Shown piece after piece: positions 57,501 to 64,000 of a DNA stretch of 64,000 bases. The first letter of the stretch is position 1. Each line of letters opens with the position of its first letter. The notes beneath the pieces were generated by a model, which worked only from the letters and a program-made list of their open reading frames with translations, was not told where the DNA came from and did not search any database. A program made the translations under genes and the position numbers. Source of the DNA: Prunus persica (taxonomy: Eukaryota; Streptophyta; Magnoliopsida; Rosales; Rosaceae); the NCBI RefSeq assembly GCF_000346465.2, contig NC_034012.1:1575134-1639133 (forward strand). The letters run 5' to 3'.

Positions 57501-58193
57501 CACTTGTGATGGCAAAAATACCAGGAAGTATGAGATTAGAGCGGGTTACAGCCAAGCTGAAAGCTTGAGCAATATTAGTTATACCTGAAAATCCACGACC
57601 ATTAAAAGAAAATCTATCGGAGAGCCTTTTCCAAGCAAGTTGGGCATGATGTTTCACTGCACTTCTTGCTGGAATGACCGCAAAACTCCTGGAATAATTA
57701 CTCCGGCAAAAAATGTTGGCGGTATTGTACAATGAGAATGGGGTATTTCCTCTAGCAGGAAACGTATAGTCCCTGTAGAATCTGTATTGGGGAAGACGGA
57801 GGCCAACTCTAACAAATGTCCCATACTTGTCCGCTTCTGGACAGCTGTGTTTCTGGCTTGTAACAACGGAATTTGCAACTTTCCTAAAACCTCTGAACGT
57901 CAAAAATCTGCGTTGCAAATATCAAGCCAATTAAATTAGCACAATACCATTTCCATTGGTGGAGAAAATTTAAGAAATTCAAGGCTTGCTTCATTTCTCA
58001 GCTCCCTTTCTCATTTGCAATATATATCCATTTTTCAAAAGGAAGAGCACGAACTATACGCGAATTCCAGTGCATCACCACAAATTAAAGGCGATTGGAT
58101 CATCCGGGGAAAAAAAAAAAAAAAAAAAAAAAAACTAACCCTAGCTGAAGCAAAACGATAGAAAACCAAAAGAAAGGCGACGGACCTTGACAT
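54584..58193 (-). CDS. ABC1 (aarF/ADCK2-like) atypical kinase
   Basis: Five exons on the minus strand: 58186..58193 (only ATGTCAAG), 56569..57907, 55853..56122, 55113..55268 and 54584..54703, giving 630 residues. The start comes from the 8-base first coding exon, which joins to give MSRFLTFRGFRKVAN; the second exon has no in-frame ATG that would give the conserved start. Kinase features of the ABC1 (UbiB) family: KWGQ at 233-236 (the KxGQ motif), the Gly-rich ASGS at 293-296 with IAQVH following, VAVKVRHP with Lys322, HADMHPGN at 455-462 (catalytic loop), and FLDVG with Asp488 (metal-binding DFG equivalent). The basic N-terminal about 100 residues and hydrophobic segments at about 170-205 fit an organelle (mitochondrial) protein, by analogy with ADCK2. 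Relatives support coenzyme Q or prenyl-lipid metabolism; the exact role here is unknown. Pieces of exon 2 have been copied to 10781 and 11010. Confidence 0.94.
56181..56215. repeat. (CT)n microsatellite
   Basis: TCTCTCTCTC runs with a short CCCCC interruption, in the second ABC1 kinase intron. Confidence 0.85.
58110..58134. repeat. Poly-A run
   Basis: About 25 A residues in the first ABC1 kinase intron. Length calls in such runs are error-prone. Confidence 0.85.
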
Positions 58194-59184
58194 GGTGATC
58201 GAATCTGAGGAAGACTGGTTGGAGCTAAAGTGCGTTGATGTAGGAGGAGGTGTGAGGTTGCAGTAACCAGCATCTTTTCCTCATGGACTCTAGCCTTAGG
58301 CAACGTCCTTGTTCATGCTCGAGAGCTTTTGATAATGATTTTCCGGATTGTTAAAGGTCGGTGAGTTTTAGGGTTTCAGACAACGTAAACAAACAGCAGC
58401 GGATCAAAGCTTGGATCGGAAGAAGAAGAAGAACAGAGCGGCCTTGCCGTGGGTAATGGGGTCGTTATTGGGCCCAGTCTCGTGGGCCTCACGCAATGCT
58501 GCTTTTCTTAGTTGCCGACCTATCGAGAGATATTTGATAATAGCTTTTAATATCACCCATATACTGGGAAAGAGTCTTTAGTTTTCAATGGAGGGCTTCC
58601 CATTACCCAAGTTAAGTCTGTAATTAGATTGCGCTAATAAAGAATTTACCCGGAAAATCCAATGCTATAAAACAGTTAATTAAACTAATCTGAATTAATA
58701 AAAAATAATAATTAATTTAAATCTGAAAGTGCCCAAATGCCCAAGGCCCATCTTTTTGATAATTAAATATAATTTATTATTTATATAGTATTCAATGCCC
58801 AAATTGATTTTAAAATTCAATTGGCTTCTACTTGGCTCAACTTCAATTTACTAAGCGTGGGACTTCCACACTTATAAAGACCCCACTCTTTCTTCTTTCT
58901 ACCAATGTGGGACACATATCTTTGAAATTCATTCAAACTTCCAACAAACTTACATATAACATATGTGAATACATGGTTAATCATGGTATTCTTCCCGTTC
59001 AAATTTTAAATTATATAGTCCATATACTTTAGCTCATGTTTCTCTTTCGTCATTACCATCAATGATTTTAATATGTAAGGTGACATTATTGACTTATCTC
59101 CTATAATTAATAAGCAAATTCACTTACTTCACGGGCTTTAAATGGGATCCCAAATTGTTAGGTAAAACAAAAAACCCAATTTAG
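58194..59184. other. ABC1 kinase 5' region and LTR-like debris
   Basis: The first about 300 bases are 5' UTR and promoter of the minus-strand kinase. 58700-59150 looks like a retrotransposon LTR fragment: AAGCGTGGGACTTCCACAC, TATAAAGACCCCACTCTTTC and AATGTGGGACACATATC give a TATA box between GTGGGAC motifs, as in some plant copia LTRs. No coding sequence is seen. Confidence 0.4.
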
Positions 59185-62100
59185 CTATACTATTTATATA
59201 TTAAAAAAGGATGCGCCCAGCACATAAGTGCCACGTGTCAAAAGAGTACGGCTGGGTGACTTCAAGGAAAAAATGAGTATAGCCGGGCGGCTATACTATT
59301 TGTTTCCCCCAAAAAAAAAAGGATCTCGTACAGCCGGCTGGCTATACTATTCCCAGCGTCTGTGCGCCACGTGTCAAACCAGTACAGCCGACCGGCTGTA
59401 CTATTTTTTGTTTTAAAAATTCCAAAAAAAGGGAGTATAGCCGAACGGCTATACTATTTTTAAAGGCAATTAAGTGAAAACTGTGTATAGCCGCCCGGCT
59501 ATACCCTTCTTAAAATATAAATATACATATATATTCTTTTTATTCAATAATACGTGAGAATTTTGTGTCTCTTATTGAAATTTTGTAAAAAATAGGTGTA
59601 TTGAACATGAGAAATACGTGTATAATACATTATTAAACGTGAAGGCGCTAGAATCTTTATACGGGTAATAACTCTGGAAAAGTAAAAAAAATGAAAAAGG
59701 GACGATAGATACTCAGATAATGGCCTAATAGTAATGGATAGGGCTCTTGGGCTATGGAGACAATTAATTAGGACACCAAAACGATTACACAAAAGACTTA
59801 GTAAATAGAAATTAACTATTTTGTGGACTTTCTATAATTTTTTTTTTGGGTATTGAATAATAAATAAAATACCATTACTTTAATTAGTAATGGCATTACA
59901 TAATTGCACATATTGAATTAAAGAAGTAGGGAAAAAAAACAAAAGTAAAGAAACTAATTTCATGTTTTTGAAATTCTTTTAAAAAAACAAAATCTTATCC
60001 ATTTTAAAATAATCTTTTACAAACAGTACAGCCGAGCGGCTATACTACTTCTTTATTTTTTTAATAACAGAAAAGCCGGGTATAGCCGCGCGGCTATACT
60101 ATTTGTTCCCCCCCAAAAAAAGGATCTAGTACAGCCGGCTGGCTATACTATTCCCAGCACCTGTGCCCCACGTGTCAAACCAGTACAGCCGACCGGCTGT
60201 ACTATTTTTTGTTTTAAAAATTCCAAAAAAAAGGGAGTATAGCCGCACGGCTATACTATTGTGAAAGGCAATTAAGTGAAAACTGTGTATAGCCGCCCGG
60301 CTATACCCTTCTTAAAATATAAATATACATATATATTCTTTTTATTCAATAACACGTGAGAACTTTGTGTGTCTTCTTGAAATTTTGTAAGAAATAGGTG
60401 TATTGAACATTAGAAATACGTGTATAATATATTATTAAACGTGAAGGCGCTAGAATCTTTATACGGGTAATAACTCTGGAAAAGTAAAAAAATGAAAAAG
60501 GGACAATAGATACTCAGATAATGGCCTAATAGTACTCGATAGGGCTCTTGGGCTATGGAGACAATTAATTAGGACACCCAAACGATTTCACAAAAGACTT
60601 AGTAAATAGAAATTAACTATTTTGTGGACTTTCTATAAAAAATTTTTTGGGTATTGAATAATAAATAAAATACCATTACTTTAATTAGTAATGGCATTAC
60701 ATAATTGCACATATTGAATTAAAGAAGTAGGGAAAAAAACAAAAGTAAAGAAACTAATTTCATGTTTTTGAAATTCTTTTATAAAAAGAAAATCTTATGC
60801 ATTTTAAAATAATCTTTTAAAAACAGTATAGCCGAGCGGCTATACTATTTATACATTAAAAAAGGATGCGCCAATGCATAGGTGCCAAGTGTCAAACAAG
60901 TACAGCCGAACGGCTATACTATTTCTTTATTTTTTTAAAAACAGAAAAGCCGAGTATAGCCGCGCGGCTATACTATTTGTCCCCCCCCCCAAAAAAAAGG
61001 ATCTAGTACAGCCGGCTGGCTATACTATTCCCAGCGCCTGTGCGCCACGTGTCAAACCAGTACAGCCGACCGGCTGTACTATTTTTTTTTTAAAAATTCC
61101 AAAAAAAGGGAATATAGCCGCACGGCTATACTATTTTTAAAGGCAATTGAGTGAAAACTGTGTATAGCCGACCGGCTATACCCTTCTTAAAATATAAATA
61201 TACATATATATTCTTTTTATTCAATAATACGTGAGAACTTTGTGTGTCTTATTGAAATTTTGTAAGAAATAGGTGTATTGAACATGAGAAATACGTGTAT
61301 AATACATTATTAAACGTGAAGGCGCAAGAATCTTTATACGGGTAATAACTCTGGAAAAGTAAAAAAATGAAAAAGGGACAATAGATACTCAGATAATGGC
61401 CTAATAGTATTGGATAGGGCTCTTGGGCTATGGAGACAATTAATTAGGACACCCAAACGATTTCACAAAAGACTTAGTAAATAGAAATTAACTATTTTGT
61501 GGACTTTCTATAATTTTTTTTGGGGTATTGAATAATAAATAAAATACCATTACTTTAATGAGTAATGGCATTACATAATTGCACATATTGAATTAAAGAA
61601 GTAGGGAAAAAAAAACAAAAGTAAAGAAACTAATTTCATGTTTTTGAAATTCTTTTATAAAAACAAAATCTTCTCCATTTTAAAATAATCTTTTAAAAAC
61701 CGTATAGCCGAGCGGCTATACTATTTATACATTAAAAAAGGATGCGCCAATGCATAGGTGCCAAGTGTCAAACAAGTACAGCCGATCGGCTATACTATTT
61801 CTTTATTTTTTTAAAAACAGAAAAGCCGGGTATAGCCGCGCGGCTATACTAATTGTTCCCCCCCAAAAAAAAAGGATCTAGTACAGCCGACTGGCTATAC
61901 TATTCCCAGCGCCTGTGCGCCACGTGTCAAACCAGTACAGCCGACCGGCTGTACTATTTTTTGTTTTAAAAATTCCAAAAAAAAGGCAGTATAGCCGCAC
62001 GGCGACACTATTGTTAAAGGCAATTAAGTGAAAACTGTGTATAGCCGCCCGGCTATACCCTTCTTAAATTATAAATATACATATATATTCTTTTTATTCA

Positions 62101-64000
62101 ATAATACGTGAGAACTTTGTGTGTCTTATTGAAATTTTCTAAAAAATAGGTGTATTGAACATGAGACATACGTGTATAATACCTTATTAAACGTGAAGGC
62201 GCTAGAATCTTTATACGGGTAATAACTCTGGAAAAGTAAAAAAATGAAAAAGTGACAATAGATACTCAGATAATGGCCTAATAGTACTCGATAGGGCTCT
62301 TGGGCTATGGAGACAATTAATTAGGACACCCAAACGATTTCACAAAAGACTTAGTAAATAGAAATTAACTATTTTGTGGACTTTCTATAATTTTTTTTTT
62401 GGGTATTGAATAATAAATAAAATACCATTACTTTAATTAGTAATGGCATTACATAATTGCACATATTGAATTAAAGAAGTAGGGAAAAAAAACAAAAGTA
62501 AAGAAACTAATTTCATGTTTTTGAAATTCTTTTATAAAAACAAAATCTTCTCCATTTTAAAATAATCTTTTAAAAACCGTATAGCCGAGCGGCTATACTA
62601 TTTATACATTAAAAAAGGATGCGCCAATACATAGGTGCCAAGTGTCAAAGAAGTACAGCCGAGCGGCTATACTATTTCTTTAATTTTTTAAAAACAGAAA
62701 AGCCGAGTATAGCCGCCCGGCGATACTATTTGTTCTCCCACAAAAAAAAAAGATCTAGTACAGCCGGCTGGCTATACTATTCCCAGCGCCTGTGCGCCAC
62801 GTGTCAAACCAGTACAGCCGACCGGCTGTACTATTTTTTGTTTTAAAAATTCCAAAAAAAAAGGGAGTATAGCCGCACGGCGATACTATTGTTAAAGGCA
62901 ATTAAGTGAAAACTGTGTATAGCCGCACGGCTATACCTTTCTTAAAATATAAATATACATATATATTCTTTTTATTCAATAATACGTGAGAACTTTGTGT
63001 GTCTTATTGAAATTTTGTAAGAAATAGGTGTATTGAACATGAGAAATACGTGTATAATACATTATTAAACGTGAAGGCGCTAGAATCTTTATACGGGTAA
63101 TAACTCTGGAAAATAAAAAAAATAAAAAAGATACAATAGATACTCAGATAATTGCCTAATAGTAATGGATAGGGCTCTTGGGATGTGGAGAAAATTAATT
63201 AGGACACCCAAACAATTTCACAAAAGACTTAGTAAATAGAAATTAACTATTTTGTGGACTTTCTATAATTTTTTTTTGGGTATTGAATAATAAATAAAAT
63301 ACCATTACTTTAATTAGTAATGGCATTACATAATTGCACATATTGAATTAAAGAAGTAGGGAAAAAAAACAAAAGTAAAGAAACTAATTTTATGTTTTTG
63401 AAATTCTTTTATAAAAACAAAATCTTATCCATTTTAAAATAATCTTTTAAAAACAGTATAGCCGAGCGGCTATACTATTTATACATTAAAAAAGGATGCG
63501 CCAATGCATAGGTGCCAAGTGTCAAACAAGTACAGCCGAGCGGCTATACTATTTCTTTATTTTTTTAAAAACAGAAAAGCCGAGTATAGCCGCCCGGCGA
63601 TACTATTTGTTCTCCCACAAAAAAAAAAGATCTAGTACAGCCGGCTGGCTATACTATTCCCTGCGCCTGTGCGCCACGTTTCAAACCAGTACAGCCGACC
63701 GGCTGTACTATTTTTAGTATAGCCGCACGGCTTTACTATCTTTAAAGGCAATTAAGTGAAAACTGTGTATAGCTCCCCGGCTATACCCTTCTTAAAATAT
63801 AAATATACATATATATTCTTTTTATTCAATAATACGTGAGAATTTTGTGTGTCTTATTGAAATTTGGTAAAAAATAGGTTTATTGAACATGAGAAATACG
63901 TGTATAATACATTATTAAACGTGAAGGTCCTAGAATCTTTATGCTGGTAATAACTCTAAAAAATAAAAAAATAAAAAAGGGACAATAGGTACTCGGGTAA
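59185..64000. repeat. Tandem array of about 0.88-kb units carrying multiple palindromes (block D)
   Basis: The marker GTGAAGGCGC recurs at 59639, 60441, 61316, 62193, 63071 and (as GTGAAGGTCC) 63921, giving periods of 802, 875, 877, 878 and 850 bases. Each full unit has about seven palindromes of the form GTAYAGCCGNNCGGCTRTAC in a cluster of about 360 bases, then an about 500-base AT-rich, palindrome-free half (AGACAATTAATTAGGACACC; AATACCATTACTTTAATTAG; AGAAACTAATTTCATG). Most units also carry CCACGTGTCAAA. The array starts at a half-palindrome (CTATACTATTTATA at about 59185) and continues past the window. The protein-like reading frames on the plus strand (STAERLYYFF, STADRLYYFL) are translations of the palindromes, not genes. 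Confidence 0.95.

Noticed and set aside
60874..63717. Protein-like repeated frames (STAERLYYFFIFLKTEKPSI and STADRLYYF) in the right-hand array
   Set aside because: They arise from translating the GTACAGCCG...CGGCTATAC palindromes; frames differ between units and carry no independent coding signal.

Overview
This is a plant nuclear window. The genes carry GT-AG introns, there is a plant-type tRNA-Thr gene, and the repeats are plant-type (a Cassandra TRIM element, a Ty1-copia remnant, hAT-like MITEs). The gene set (R2R3-MYB, CYCD6-type cyclin, PB1 protein, ENT transporter, WRC/JmjC protein, ABC1 kinase, DUF4220/DUF594 proteins, NLR-like protein) indicates a eudicot. A woody Rosaceae genome such as Prunus is my best guess, but this is an impression, not a proof.

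Layout. 0-5 kb: 3' part of a PLAC8 gene, an R2R3-MYB gene and a tRNA-Thr(AGT). 5.3-12 kb: a rearranged, gene-poor zone with three blocks of a short satellite made of perfect or near-perfect palindromes, a direct duplication bracketing the first block, an internally deleted DUF4220/DUF594 pseudogene, and a chimeric pseudogene built from pieces of the ABC1 kinase gene (intact copy at 54.6-58.2 kb) joined to a piece of the DUF594 gene. 12.7-18.1 kb: two intact single-exon DUF4220/DUF594 membrane-protein genes. 18.2-23 kb: a deleted Ty1-copia element, a Cassandra TRIM and other repeat debris. 23-25.1 kb: an NLR-like gene without a nucleotide-binding core. 26.4-27.9 kb (minus): CYCD6-type cyclin. 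30.8-32.5 kb: two hAT-like non-autonomous elements. 33-34.4 kb (minus): PB1-domain gene with a GC-AG intron. 38-40.4 kb: ENT nucleoside transporter. 40.6-46.5 kb: a tandem duplication of an F-box gene plus an RNase H-domain gene, with both F-box copies frameshifted and the second RNase H copy reduced to a scrap. 47.4-52.8 kb: a JMJ25-like WRC/RING-like/JmjC gene in which both iron-binding histidines appear substituted. 54.6-58.2 kb (minus): ABC1 kinase. 59.2-64 kb: a tandem array of about 0.88-kb units, each with about seven copies of the same palindrome found at 5.6, 8.5 and 10.4 kb. The array runs off the right edge.

The functional genes look like independent housekeeping, regulatory and transport genes, not a pathway cluster. 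The most unusual content is the palindrome family: 18-20 bp hairpin cores with conserved arms, a freely varying central dinucleotide, at least one covarying arm change, two different higher-order organisations (about 48-bp and about 880-bp units), rearrangement breakpoints that fall in palindromes, and proximity to captured gene fragments. All coordinates and splice sites were read by eye; no alignment or database search was run.
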